From: Nitrosopumilaceae archaeon
Lineage (GTDB): Archaea > Thermoproteota > Nitrososphaeria > Nitrososphaerales > Nitrosopumilaceae
DNA length: 64,000 bases
Reading direction: 5' to 3'
Assembly: GCA_030041535.1 (NCBI GenBank)
Contig: JASHNR010000037.1
Span: 33,719-97,718 of the forward strand
The notes under the pieces are model-generated. The model was not told where the DNA came from. It searched no databases and saw only the letters and a program-made list of their open reading frames with translations. Positions 38,359 to 47,653 of the stretch are shown piece by piece; positions within the stretch are counted from its first letter, which is position 1; each line of letters opens with the position of its first letter. The position numbers were made by a program, and so were the translations under genes.

Positions 38359-39078
38359 TTAAGCGTAATCTAGATTTGAAATTATCATCTCATGAATTTG
38401 CTGCCAATTTGGATCACTGGCATTGTTCCATCTCTCATAGTATACAACATCCTTCAAAGCAAGTCTGTCAAGCCAGCCTGCCTTTTCCAAGTCTGGTTTT
38501 TCAGCAAAGGCCGTAACATGTCCAAGACACAAATATGCAACAGGAATAACATGTTCGGGAATGTCAAGAATTTTTTTAAGATCATCGTTTGAAAGTATGC
38601 TGACCCATCCAACCCCTATATCTTCGGCCCTTGCTGCAAGCCAAAGATTTTGTATGGCACAACAAACGCTATAAATTCCAGTCTCAGGTATGCTGGATCT
38701 TCCTATCACAAAAGGTCCAAACTTGGAAGGGTCATAGGTAACACAGACATTTAATGCAGAATCCAAGATTCCTTCAAGCCTTAATGAAAGATATTTTGAT
38801 CTCTTGGGATCTTCTATTAGATTAGAGGAACGTATTCTTTCTTTGTCAAAAGAGTCTTTTACTTTTCTTCTTGATTGTTTATCTTTGATTAGAATAAAGT
38901 TCCATGGCTGTGAAAAGCCCACTGAGGGTGCATGATGAGCTGCATTGAGTATTCTTGACAAGGCCTTTTCATCTATTGGCTCAGAAGTAAAATGAGACCT
39001 TACATCTCGTCTTGAAAATACTGCTTTGTAAAAGCCATCTTTTTCTTCTGGTGAAAAATCACCATTCATAGGTACCAA
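38359..39078 (-). CDS. bluB: BluB-like 5,6-dimethylbenzimidazole synthase (nitroreductase fold)
   Basis: FSRRDVRSHFTSEPIDEKALSRILNAAHHAPSVGFSQPWNFILI. Confidence 0.85.
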   Translation of the reverse strand: MVPMNGDFSPEEKDGFYKAVFSRRDVRSHFTSEPIDEKALSRILNAAHHAPSVGFSQPWNFILIKDKQSRRKVKDSFDKERIRSSNLIEDPKRSKYLSLRLEGILDSALNVCVTYDPSKFGPFVIGRSSIPETGIYSVCCAIQNLWLAARAEDIGVGWVSILSNDDLKKILDIPEHVIPVAYLCLGHVTAFAEKPDLEKAGWLDRLALKDVVYYERWNNASDPNWQQIHEMIISNLDYA

Positions 39079-39150
39079 CCCAGAGTGTTCGCATATTACT
39101 CTTGTTTTTTTAAAACATTAATAACATGTGCAACAAGGTCGTATTTCATT

Positions 39151-39224
39151 GGGCCGATGGTCTAGCCTGGTAGGATACCCCCCTGACACGGGGGTGGTCG
39201 AGAGTTCAAATCTCTCTCGGCCCA
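39151..39224 (+). tRNA. tRNA-Val (GAC)
   Basis: GGGCCGA/TCGGCCC acceptor; anticodon loop CTGACAC; T loop TTCAAAT. Confidence 0.95.
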
Positions 39225-39246
39225 TTTCTTTTTATTTTAATGTTAC

Positions 39247-39657
39247 ATGTACAGGATTATGGTAAAATTTACTCCAAAAGAGATCAAGTTTCTAAAGGAA
39301 AATGAAGGATGCAGGGTTGCAACAAGTCTAGATGATCAGCCTCACATAGCTCCTGTAACATGTTACTTTGAGGATGGATGGTTTTATTTTGCAACTGACT
39401 ATGACACAAAAAAGTATTCAAATCTAAAAAAGAATAAAAATATTGCAATATCTGTGGACATTTACAATCCTGGAAAGCACAAGGGAGTAGTGGTACAGGG
39501 CTTGGCAACCTTCATTGAGAAGGGAAGTGAGTTCAAGCGACTGTATGACATATTTTACAAAAACTATGCATGGGTAAGGGCCATGCCATGGAAAGAAGGC
39601 GAAGCTCCTTTTGTGAAAATTGTTCCTAAAAAGAAAGTAAGCTGGGGTATTGGCTAG
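39247..39657 (+). CDS. Pyridoxamine 5'-phosphate oxidase-like FMN-binding protein
   Basis: LKENEGCRVATSLDDQPHIAPVTCYFEDGWFYFATDYDTKKYSNLKKN. Confidence 0.85.
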   Translation: MYRIMVKFTPKEIKFLKENEGCRVATSLDDQPHIAPVTCYFEDGWFYFATDYDTKKYSNLKKNKNIAISVDIYNPGKHKGVVVQGLATFIEKGSEFKRLYDIFYKNYAWVRAMPWKEGEAPFVKIVPKKKVSWGIG

Positions 39658-40214
39658 CCAAGTGTCACATCAAAGTTTTTAGTAATCAAGGTAAGGGTTG
39701 ATTCTATTGTAACCTGACCTTTTACCTCATACTGGACTGAAGATCCGTTTACTATTGAATTGTAGATATCAGATATGTTGGGTGAATCAACAAGCTGGAA
39801 ACTAGTGTCTGGAACTGTCATGTTGCTCTCCGGGAATAATGCGGGCCTTCCAGCCATTGGGATATCCTCTACACTATAGTGACCCTGACCAACATCTTGT
39901 CCGTTTGCATACAGGTCATAATCAATTGTTGAAATGGTAGAGGTAATTGATGTTGGATTATAGAGAACATAATCAAGTTCAAGATTTGCACGATTGTTTA
40001 TCTTATCTACGCTAAGCACTTTGATAGTTTGAACATTGATTGTTATCTGTTGTAGTTGCGGTTGATATGAATCTGCATATAGGAAGAAGAAAAGCATGAG
40101 TGCACCTAAACCTGCAAAAGCTGCAACCAGCGCTGCCTTTTTTGTGTTAATCAATCTAAAAGCTACGGGGTTTATTGAATTAAAAAACCTTCTCAGATGA
40201 ATTATTGCTTGCAA
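39654..40214 (-). CDS. Membrane-anchored LEA14/WHy-like protein
   Basis: N-terminal TM; LELDYVLYNPTSITSTISTIDYDLYANGQDVGQG. Confidence 0.65.
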   Translation of the reverse strand: MQAIIHLRRFFNSINPVAFRLINTKKAALVAAFAGLGALMLFFFLYADSYQPQLQQITINVQTIKVLSVDKINNRANLELDYVLYNPTSITSTISTIDYDLYANGQDVGQGHYSVEDIPMAGRPALFPESNMTVPDTSFQLVDSPNISDIYNSIVNGSSVQYEVKGQVTIESTLTLITKNFDVTLG

Positions 40215-40254
40215 CAGAACAGTAGATATTATGAGTTAGCTTTGGTATAGCGAC

Positions 40255-40749
40255 ATGCCAATTTCTGATGCATTAATTATGTGGGCACATCTTGTTGCTG
40301 CGTCGATCTGGGTTGGAGGTTCTATATTCATAGGAATAGTTCTTGCTCCACTTCTTAAGACAATGTCAGACACTGTGGAGGGAAGGCTTTCAATTATGAT
40401 TCACGTTGGCAGAAAATTCAACAAAATCGCCATTCCTTCTCTATTAATACTCATTGTAACTGGAATCTATAATTCCAGCAACTTGCTGGTCAGGCCATCG
40501 TTAATACTTTCAACAACATATGGCCAGATCCTTGTAATCAAAGTCATTCTTGTCATAATTTTACTGGTAACATTTGCAATACATGTAAGGCTGATTCGAG
40601 TTGAAATAGAACAAAAGATTGAATCAAAACAATTTTCAGAAGAACTTGTACAAAAACTCCGCTCAAAAATTATTGCCTTGGGAAGGATTACTGTGATAGT
40701 GTCTATTGCCATACTTCTCATGGCTGCGTTACTGCATTCTGGAGTCTGA
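40255..40749 (+). CDS. CopD-like integral membrane protein
   Basis: 164 aa; about 4 TM, MWAHLVAASIWVGGSIFIG. Confidence 0.65.
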   Translation: MPISDALIMWAHLVAASIWVGGSIFIGIVLAPLLKTMSDTVEGRLSIMIHVGRKFNKIAIPSLLILIVTGIYNSSNLLVRPSLILSTTYGQILVIKVILVIILLVTFAIHVRLIRVEIEQKIESKQFSEELVQKLRSKIIALGRITVIVSIAILLMAALLHSGV

Positions 40750-41760
40750 ATTTCCAACTATTCGTACTTCAAACCCAGAGTCAATCTTTCCTATTCCATA
40801 TTTGCAGTTTGTTATCTTTGATGCAACAAAGAGGTTTGTCTCTAAATGTTTTGTAATTTGATTTACTCGAAAGACCGAGACCTCGGGAATCAATGAGAGC
40901 GGAACAACTAGCATGTCTGACAGAGAAAGGTCCGCTCCTAGGCTTGATTCTATGAATTTTCCTGCAACAGTTTTTCCAATTCCTGCTATATTTTTTTGAT
41001 AAATTATATCCGATCCAATCACTGATGTATCATCGTGAGAAAATATCAAAATTGAACACCCCTTGTCTAGGGCATTTTCTTCTTTGATAAAATGATCAAC
41101 CTTGAAACCATTTTCTTCAAGAGCTTTTCTGGTACCATCTGTCTCTTGTTGTACAATATCCTTTGGTATTCCGTGGTACGAGCAGAACATCTTTGCAGAT
41201 TTTGTTGTGCGCCCAAGAAGTGACACAGCATTGGTGTTTTTACAAGGAAGAATTTCTGTCTCTATTAATCCTCCGCCCTTTGGATAGTATCCACGATTTT
41301 TGATCTCAAGTGAAAAATTAATCCCAATTCTGGAAAATGCCTCACCTAGCGCAAGTTTTGTATAATCTGCAGTAGGACTCCACGGCACATCGGTTCCTCC
41401 TGTGATGGAAATTTTCAATCTCTTTTTAAGAAGTGAAACGGCAGGAATCAGAATCTGTAAAATTAAAGGAACACTTCCAGCAGTACCTACATCCTCTCTG
41501 AGTTCCATGTCAATACCATCTGATGGAGAAAACCTTAGGCTGGTAGAGCCAACATACAAACCATCTACCTTTGCTTGACAAATTTTTGATAGAATTTTTA
41601 CTCCTAGCAAGTGTTGGGGCCTTAGGCCTGGGGCTTTTCTATTATTACGAATATTTTCTATTTCTACTGGCTTGCCAGTTATTGCAGACAGCGTTACTGC
41701 ACTTCGAATTATCTGCCCTCCTCCCTCTCCAAAAGAGCCGTCTATTCTTACTGGTTCCAT
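40729..41760 (-). CDS. rtcA: RNA 3'-terminal phosphate cyclase
   Basis: [42 protein letters not shown]. Confidence 0.93.
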   Translation of the reverse strand: MEPVRIDGSFGEGGGQIIRSAVTLSAITGKPVEIENIRNNRKAPGLRPQHLLGVKILSKICQAKVDGLYVGSTSLRFSPSDGIDMELREDVGTAGSVPLILQILIPAVSLLKKRLKISITGGTDVPWSPTADYTKLALGEAFSRIGINFSLEIKNRGYYPKGGGLIETEILPCKNTNAVSLLGRTTKSAKMFCSYHGIPKDIVQQETDGTRKALEENGFKVDHFIKEENALDKGCSILIFSHDDTSVIGSDIIYQKNIAGIGKTVAGKFIESSLGADLSLSDMLVVPLSLIPEVSVFRVNQITKHLETNLFVASKITNCKYGIGKIDSGFEVRIVGNSDSRMQ

Positions 41761-41961
41761 GTAGAGTTTGGCGGAATTTATGAATTTAATGGTTGATCTA
41801 ATCTACGGCTGGTGCAGGAAAACCTAGAAGATCCTCGTCTTCTTGACTTAAGATAATTTCTACCTCTTAATTTCTTGAATGCATTAATTAACTTGATCAT
41901 GCACAGTCAGAAAAATTTGTAGCAAACTCTTGTTTGATAAAAACTTGTCATCAACCACAGA

Positions 41962-42162
41962 TTAGACAGAATCTGGTTTATGATTTGAAACGTCGTCTCT
42001 TATGGCTGATTTTACCTTTAGCAATAACTCTGGCGGTATTTCAAAATAACCATGTGCTTTTGCATGACTCTCTACCATTACCATGAGTTCTCCTTCTGTT
42101 GCTGCTGCGGCACGCCAATCGCAGTTGACTCCTACATCGGAACATCGGATACTTTTTGTCAT
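41962..42162 (-). CDS. DUF1059 small protein
   Basis: IRCSDVGVNCDWRAAAATEGELMVMVESHAKAHG. Confidence 0.85.
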   Translation of the reverse strand: MTKSIRCSDVGVNCDWRAAAATEGELMVMVESHAKAHGYFEIPPELLLKVKSAIRDDVSNHKPDSV

Positions 42163-42355
42163 TAAAGTAAATTGCTTTGTAGTATAATTTGTCTCTATAG
42201 CACATAGATTATGTAAAAATCCATTACATATGAAAAAAATTCCAAAGTATATTTGTACTAGCTATCTATGAAAACTGTATCTTGACCAGACAAATTATGG
42301 AATAACCGTAAAAACCATTGGCAATTTTTACATTGATAAAGAAGATAACAAAGCC

Positions 42356-42649
42356 ATGCAAAAATTATCACAAATCAGTCATACTCATAAGATGGCAACT
42401 GCTCATCTCATAATAAAATGCAGATCTGGGAAGGAAAATCATGTCATTGAACAATTAAGAAATATAGATGCCGTCAAAAGTGTCCAGAGAACGATTGGTG
42501 AGTTTGACATTTTAGTAAAGGTAGAATCCGATGATTCTGATTCACTGAGAAGGTTGATCAAGTGGAAAATAATGAAAAATGATAAAATTCAGTCTATTAC
42601 TACCTTGATGTGCACTAGAAGATCGTTGTGTGTGATTGTTGAGGGATAA
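42356..42649 (+). CDS. Lrp/AsnC ligand-binding domain protein
   Basis: AHLIIKCRSGKENHVIEQLRNIDAVKSVQRTIGEFDILVKVES. Confidence 0.8.
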   Translation: MQKLSQISHTHKMATAHLIIKCRSGKENHVIEQLRNIDAVKSVQRTIGEFDILVKVESDDSDSLRRLIKWKIMKNDKIQSITTLMCTRRSLCVIVEG

Positions 42650-42728
42650 AATGAAAAAAGAACAAAAAACCAGTATAACAAGTGCAAAAAGAGAACTTTG
42701 AGAAATATACTAATTATTTTCTATAGGA

Positions 42729-43127
42729 CTACAAGTTAAATTTTATTATGATATGAGCAATTTTTGTAGCAAGCGATATGGGACTGATGTTTTTTGTTGC
42801 TGTAACAACGACAAGATTTTCACTGAGAGGAAAGCTGAACATGACGAAATTACTTTTTGAAAAATGATATTGTATGGGACCATAAAGATCATCCAACTCT
42901 TCACCTAATGATATATCAAAAAGGCATCGACCTAAATTCCTCTCACTTCTTTCTTCCTTACTTATCTTTATGATTCTGTCCGAGCCTAGTTTTTCAAGCG
43001 TTGAACCCTGTTTGTTGACTATTTCTACTGACTGGATGTTGTTGTTGGAATTGATTATTGATCTGCATAGTTTGCCTAGACTGAGTGATTTTGTAGTAGA
43101 ATACAATGTTATTTCTATTATTTCCAC
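42729..43127 (-). CDS. DUF6659-like (roadblock-like) protein, paralog A
   Basis: 132 aa; shares C-terminal pattern with 45021-45443 and 46458-46877. Confidence 0.6.
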   Translation of the reverse strand: MEIIEITLYSTTKSLSLGKLCRSIINSNNNIQSVEIVNKQGSTLEKLGSDRIIKISKEERSERNLGRCLFDISLGEELDDLYGPIQYHFSKSNFVMFSFPLSENLVVVTATKNISPISLATKIAHIIIKFNL

Positions 43128-43194
43128 TCTTTAAAAAGAATGATCGTCCAAAGTCATAGCATACGACAGCCTGGTTAATTTTTTTGATTTTGCA

Positions 43195-43575
43195 TTATCT
43201 AGATTTGGACCATTTTTTCATCCATTGCAAAAGGCTTATCATGGATTCCACAAGTTCTTGTCCCTTGCTAGTCAGTCTGTATTCTACTCTAGGCGGAATT
43301 TCGTTGTACGATAATCTTTGCAATACTCCGCTTTTCTCCAATTCCTTTAATCTTGTTGCCAGAGTCCTACTGCTCATTCCCTTCAAGGTATCCTTGAATT
43401 GTTTATGTCTCACGGGTTTTGTGGTACAACATAAAGGAATTAGAATCTCAAGGGTTCCTCTTTTGGTAATTATCTTTCTTAGCTTGGCCGTCTCTGCCAT
43501 GAGAGACGGGGCATCATATCCTTCAAAACCACACTTGTTTTGAATAATAGGAATTGTTTTTTCTTTAGTTTCCAT
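43195..43575 (-). CDS. HxlR-family transcriptional regulator
   Basis: LEILIPLCCTTKPVRHKQFKDTLKGMSSRTLATRLKELEKSGVLQR. Confidence 0.88.
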   Translation of the reverse strand: METKEKTIPIIQNKCGFEGYDAPSLMAETAKLRKIITKRGTLEILIPLCCTTKPVRHKQFKDTLKGMSSRTLATRLKELEKSGVLQRLSYNEIPPRVEYRLTSKGQELVESMISLLQWMKKWSKSR

Positions 43576-43616
43576 CTTTACACCAACTGTAATTGTTTCT
43601 CCTTGACAACTTAAAT

Positions 43617-43633
43617 GGTTTACTTTGTAAACC
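43617..43633. promoter_or_regulatory. Palindromic candidate operator between hxlR-like and arsC-like genes
   Basis: GGTTTAC-TTT-GTAAACC perfect inverted repeat. Confidence 0.6.
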
Positions 43634-43715
43634 TATAACACGAGTGAAATGATTAAAGAAAAAGTAAATGGCAAAAAAATTTCTACTCTTGTTATCAAGG
43701 CAATAAAGTGATCGC

Positions 43716-44144
43716 ATGAAATTCTTTGGAAAATCAAAAGATGAGAAAAAGATACTATTTGTTTGCATAGAAAATGCTGGAAGAAGCCAGATGGCTGAAG
43801 GATTCTTTAGAAAATATGCTCCAAAGGGATGGGCACCAATTAGTGCGGGAACAAGACCGACACCGGAAATAAATCCTCTTGCAGTACAAGTCATGAAAGA
43901 AGTAGGAATAGACATTACTGGACAGAAACCAAAGGAATTATCTGAAGAATTAATCCGTGCATCTTCTCTTAAGATAAGCATGGGCTGCATCAACCAGACA
44001 GAATGTCCAGCCATCTTTCTAGGCAACTCAAAAGATTGGGGCATTGAGGATCCAAAGGGTAAACCGCTAGAGAAAGTACGTGAGATCAGAGACAAAATAG
44101 AAGCAAAGGTAAAGGAACTTGTCGCAAACCTTGAATCTAACTAA
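43716..44144 (+). CDS. arsC: ArsC-type arsenate reductase / LMW protein tyrosine phosphatase
   Basis: ILFVCIENAGRSQMAEGFFRKYAP; downstream ISMGCINQTECP. Confidence 0.85.
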   Translation: MKFFGKSKDEKKILFVCIENAGRSQMAEGFFRKYAPKGWAPISAGTRPTPEINPLAVQVMKEVGIDITGQKPKELSEELIRASSLKISMGCINQTECPAIFLGNSKDWGIEDPKGKPLEKVREIRDKIEAKVKELVANLESN

Positions 44145-44805
44145 CAAATTAACCCCTAACCAAAAGAGGTTTTTTGCTGAACTCATTGGCACATTTGTTC
44201 TAGTTGTATTTGCAACAGGTTCGGTAGTTCTTGACGCAAAATATGTAGGGAAATTTGGCTTGTGGTTTGTAGCTCTAGCACCTGCTGTTGCAGTAGCCCT
44301 CATGGTCTATGTGTTTGGAAAAATATCAATGGCTCACTTGAATCCTGCTGTCACTTTCGGATTTTTAATTACAAAACACATGTCAAAAAATCTCTTACCC
44401 TTGTATTTTGCGGCAGAAATAACCGGTGCCCTGCTGGCAAGTGTCTTTGTAAAATATGCAATAGGTACAGAAGCAAACCTTGGTGCAAATGCACCAGACT
44501 ATCATTTTTCGATTCCATTCATAGTTGGAATTGAAATTCTGGCTACTGCTCTATTGATGTCAGTAATTCTGGTAGCTGTTCATACAAAGGGATTGAAAGG
44601 CTTTGGCAAAATTGCAATAGGTGCAATGGTGGGACTAGATATCTTCTTTTTGTCATTTGTCTCAGGTGCATCAATGAATCCAGCTAGATCTTTAGCACCG
44701 GCCTTGGTGTCTGGCTATCTCAATGATTTGTGGTTATACCTGACTGCAACTTTCATAGGCACTGGCATAGTAGCCAGCATATACCGAAGAAAGTTTGTAA
44801 AATAA
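44119..44805 (+). CDS. MIP-family aquaporin/aquaglyceroporin
   Basis: Two NPA motifs: HLNPAVTFG and GASMNPARSLAPA. Confidence 0.9.
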   Translation: MSQTLNLTNKLTPNQKRFFAELIGTFVLVVFATGSVVLDAKYVGKFGLWFVALAPAVAVALMVYVFGKISMAHLNPAVTFGFLITKHMSKNLLPLYFAAEITGALLASVFVKYAIGTEANLGANAPDYHFSIPFIVGIEILATALLMSVILVAVHTKGLKGFGKIAIGAMVGLDIFFLSFVSGASMNPARSLAPALVSGYLNDLWLYLTATFIGTGIVASIYRRKFVK

Positions 44806-44875
44806 CAATCAAAAAATCAGAATTTTATTTTATTGAATTTGACAATTATGGGGGAGTAGGTCTACTGGATAATAA

Positions 44876-44899
44876 AATGGAAAGTGATCACAGTAGACC
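44876..44899. repeat. Left arm of 24-bp perfect inverted repeat
   Basis: AATGGAAAGTGATCACAGTAGACC; reverse complement at 45585-45608. Confidence 0.9.
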
Positions 44900-45020
44900 A
44901 TGCAACTATCTTGTATCATAATTATCTAAGGATATGCTATAGTTTTTTGTATACTTCATAGATCTATGTAACTATCGTAGATGGACGCATTCTATACGGT
45001 GAACCCTTTTCATAGCCAAA

Positions 45021-45443
45021 ATGAATTCTATTATTATGACGACAGAAACTCTTGAACGCCAACAGCCATTGGACATGCTCTGCAAACAAGTTTCAAGTAT
45101 TGATGATCGCATTGAGCTAGTAGCCATCATAAATCGCAAGGGTAGAGTTATAGAAATGACTGCCCGGGATGATGGAGTAAATAAAGATCTAACGCCACAC
45201 AAAAGAGAGATGTTGTTCATGGAATTTGTACTCCAGGCATCAATGAACGGGGAATATGACGATGAATTTGGCAAAGTCAAGGGCCTAATTCTGCAAAGAG
45301 AAAAGATATCGGCATTTTCATTTCAGATCTATGACTGCCTTTTGATAGTAATAACCAGGCCAGTGCCTGAACCAACAGTGATACAACAAAGAATTGCAGA
45401 AATAATCTTCAACTATACCAAATTAGAGCTGCCAGTAAACTAA
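45021..45443 (+). CDS. DUF6659-like (roadblock-like) protein, paralog B
   Basis: 140 aa; RIELVAIINRKGRVIEMTARDD...KREMLFMEFVLQASM... Confidence 0.7.
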   Translation: MNSIIMTTETLERQQPLDMLCKQVSSIDDRIELVAIINRKGRVIEMTARDDGVNKDLTPHKREMLFMEFVLQASMNGEYDDEFGKVKGLILQREKISAFSFQIYDCLLIVITRPVPEPTVIQQRIAEIIFNYTKLELPVN

Positions 45444-45584
45444 GACATCAGAATAATCCTTGAGAATATAGACAAGGCTACTACATAATACACATCTAGC
45501 TTACTCGATCAAACTCAGAAATAGGTTTCCAACAAAACCAATATAGAAAATCTTTAGATAGAAAAAAAAGTATGTGATTGCACA

Positions 45585-45608
45585 GGTCTACTGTGATCAC
45601 TTTCCATT
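45585..45608. repeat. Right arm of 24-bp perfect inverted repeat
   Basis: GGTCTACTGTGATCACTTTCCATT. Confidence 0.9.
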
Positions 45609-45763
45609 CTTATGATCCATTAGATCATTTCCCACATAATTTTATGGATCATTTTTAATTGACCATGTTAGAAAAATTAGTTTCATTATTCTCTTGACAA
45701 CTATAACATATGACATATTCTAATCGCGATTTCAAAAATAAAATTTTGTATTGGTGTATGTTG

Positions 45764-45817
45764 GCGGTCTACCAAAAATGACTTTGGCCTGGAGACCTGC
45801 GCTAAACGGCAGACCGC
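45764..45817. ncRNA. Candidate structured ncRNA / long hairpin
   Basis: GCGGTCTACC...GGCAGACCGC (10-bp stem, one mismatch) with inner CCAAA/TTTGG; GC-rich island in AT-rich 667-bp intergenic region. Confidence 0.4.
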
Positions 45818-46110
45818 ACTTTTGTAATGATTATTTTATATCTAAAGGTTTACTATGATTTTTTGATTGCTTACCATTGGAATTAGTATTTTATGAAATC
45901 AATATAGATATGAGATAAACGTCTACACTACTACTAACTTTATGATAAAAAAAGTTCTAAAAAGCTTTCAGAAAATAAAAAAGAAAAAGGATGAAAATGA
46001 GAACAAAAATGATTCTTCAAAGGAAACATGAGGTGTATTTACACTATAGACACAGTACGCCTCGATCACGTTTTTATCTACGAGCATGGTATCTTTATTA
46101 GGTTAAAAAT

Positions 46111-46467
46111 TTGGCCACAACCACGACAAAAATAGTCAGATATAAAGTGAAGAAGAAAAAACTATCAAAACTCAAAACTGCTCTTGTGGCGTTTGTAGAG
46201 GATATCAAGAAAAACGAGTCTGGTATAGTTCATTACGAGGTATTCCAAGAAAAGGACGATCCTACCATACTAGTACATGTGATGACATTCAAAGATAAGA
46301 AGGCTGAGACTGCCCATGCAAAGAGCGTACATGTTCAAAAATGGGTAAAAACACTGAGCTCTGTTTGCAAAGAAAAGCCCGACTTTACGGATCTCAAACT
46401 AGTTGAATCGATAAAGGGCTCAGAGCCATCCTCAGATGCTAGTATCGTTCAAGAGCCTCAGCAGTAA
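46111..46467 (+). CDS. Antibiotic biosynthesis monooxygenase (ABM)-like protein
   Basis: 118 aa; ferredoxin-like ABM pattern NESGIVHYEVFQEKDDPTILVHVMTFKDKKAETAHAKS. Confidence 0.75.
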   Translation: MATTTTKIVRYKVKKKKLSKLKTALVAFVEDIKKNESGIVHYEVFQEKDDPTILVHVMTFKDKKAETAHAKSVHVQKWVKTLSSVCKEKPDFTDLKLVESIKGSEPSSDASIVQEPQQ

Positions 46468-46877
46468 GTGTGGGCTATTTTGATAATTTTCTGCGCAGTC
46501 TTGTCTATGTCTACATCTGGTTCCATGGTTACAAGCAATACTCTTCTGCCAAGCGGAAAACTCATCACAACAGCTTTCTCTCTTCTAGAGGCAGAATACA
46601 TCACAGGTCCTAAGCTATAGTCAAAATCTTTTCTCAAGGATACACGTAGCACAACATCAGAGTACATCTTTTGTCGCTCAGCCTCGTCCTCAATTGGCAC
46701 TATTCCATGCTTAAAACCCCCTGCAACCAGCTTTCCCATACGGTCAATCAGTCCCGCAAATGTTATCTCTGGTTCTCTAAGCAATCTGACGCACTTTAGA
46801 TCATACAAAAACAATTCTTGATTGCGTTCCATTGTTGATTCATAAATGATATTAGCATTCATAAATCTTGAATCCAT
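46458..46877 (-). CDS. DUF6659-like (roadblock-like) protein, paralog C
   Basis: 139 aa; LGPVMYSASRREKAVVMSFPLGRRVLLVTMEPDVDIDKTAQKI. Confidence 0.65.
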   Translation of the reverse strand: MDSRFMNANIIYESTMERNQELFLYDLKCVRLLREPEITFAGLIDRMGKLVAGGFKHGIVPIEDEAERQKMYSDVVLRVSLRKDFDYSLGPVMYSASRREKAVVMSFPLGRRVLLVTMEPDVDIDKTAQKIIKIAHTYC

Positions 46878-46927
46878 ATTTTATGTGCCTTATGTAAACT
46901 ATGTATTTTGGCTGTTATTGTGTTCTG

Positions 46928-47653
46928 CTAATGCATTACTCTTGCAAGAAACTGGTCTATTCTATGCTGCAGATCTGTATTAATTTCTGTTACGGTTCTG
47001 TTACCGTTGATAGGTATGAGGCCATATCTCTTCTGCATCAAATGAAATTCTCGTGAAATCTTATTTTGATAAATAAGAAATGATTCATACATGTCATTTG
47101 ATAACCCTATATCTGCTCCAGACTCGTAATGATCTAGGGACAAATTCTTTTGAAATACTCGGTGTATCAGGACAGAGGGTTCCACATCAAGATAAAACAC
47201 CAGATCAGGCTTTATGGCAAAACCATAGAGATTGTGGCACCATCTCTTGTCTAGACCTCGTACCACATTTCGTGCTATCAAGGTGTAGACGTATCTATCA
47301 GCAAGTACAATGTAGCCAGCTTGCAATGCGGGTATTATCTTGTATTCAAATTGGTCTGCAAAATCTGCAGCGTAGAATAAAGCCAAGGTCTTTCTACCAA
47401 GATCATAGTTTTGCTTTGCCTCCAAAATTCCCTTGCTCACAAGCTCTGATCTTTTCAGTCCCGTGTTCAAAACGGCATGTCCGTCAGCTTCTAATCTTGC
47501 TGTAATTTTTTCAATCTGGGTGCTTCTGCCAGAAGCATCTGGCCCTTCAATAACAATCAACCTGCCTTTGATTTCTACATCTTGAAGATGGTTTATTCCA
47601 TGTCCATAAAATTCGACAGGTCTGCCGCCTAACTCCTTTTGCTTGTGCTTCAT
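46928..47653 (-). CDS. Thymidylate-kinase-like P-loop kinase, paralog 1
   Basis: VIEGPDASGRSTQIEK Walker A; VLADRYVYT. Confidence 0.8.
   Translation of the reverse strand: MKHKQKELGGRPVEFYGHGINHLQDVEIKGRLIVIEGPDASGRSTQIEKITARLEADGHAVLNTGLKRSELVSKGILEAKQNYDLGRKTLALFYAADFADQFEYKIIPALQAGYIVLADRYVYTLIARNVVRGLDKRWCHNLYGFAIKPDLVFYLDVEPSVLIHRVFQKNLSLDHYESGADIGLSNDMYESFLIYQNKISREFHLMQKRYGLIPINGNRTVTEINTDLQHRIDQFLARVMH

Noticed and set aside
43184-44095. ORFs 43184-43543(+) and 43565-44095(-) in the HxlR/ArsC region
   Set aside because: Antisense overlaps of HxlR and ArsC, whose family motifs are clear.
47080-47505. 141-aa plus-strand ORF over thymidylate-kinase-like paralog 1
   Set aside because: Antisense to a P-loop kinase with intact motifs.
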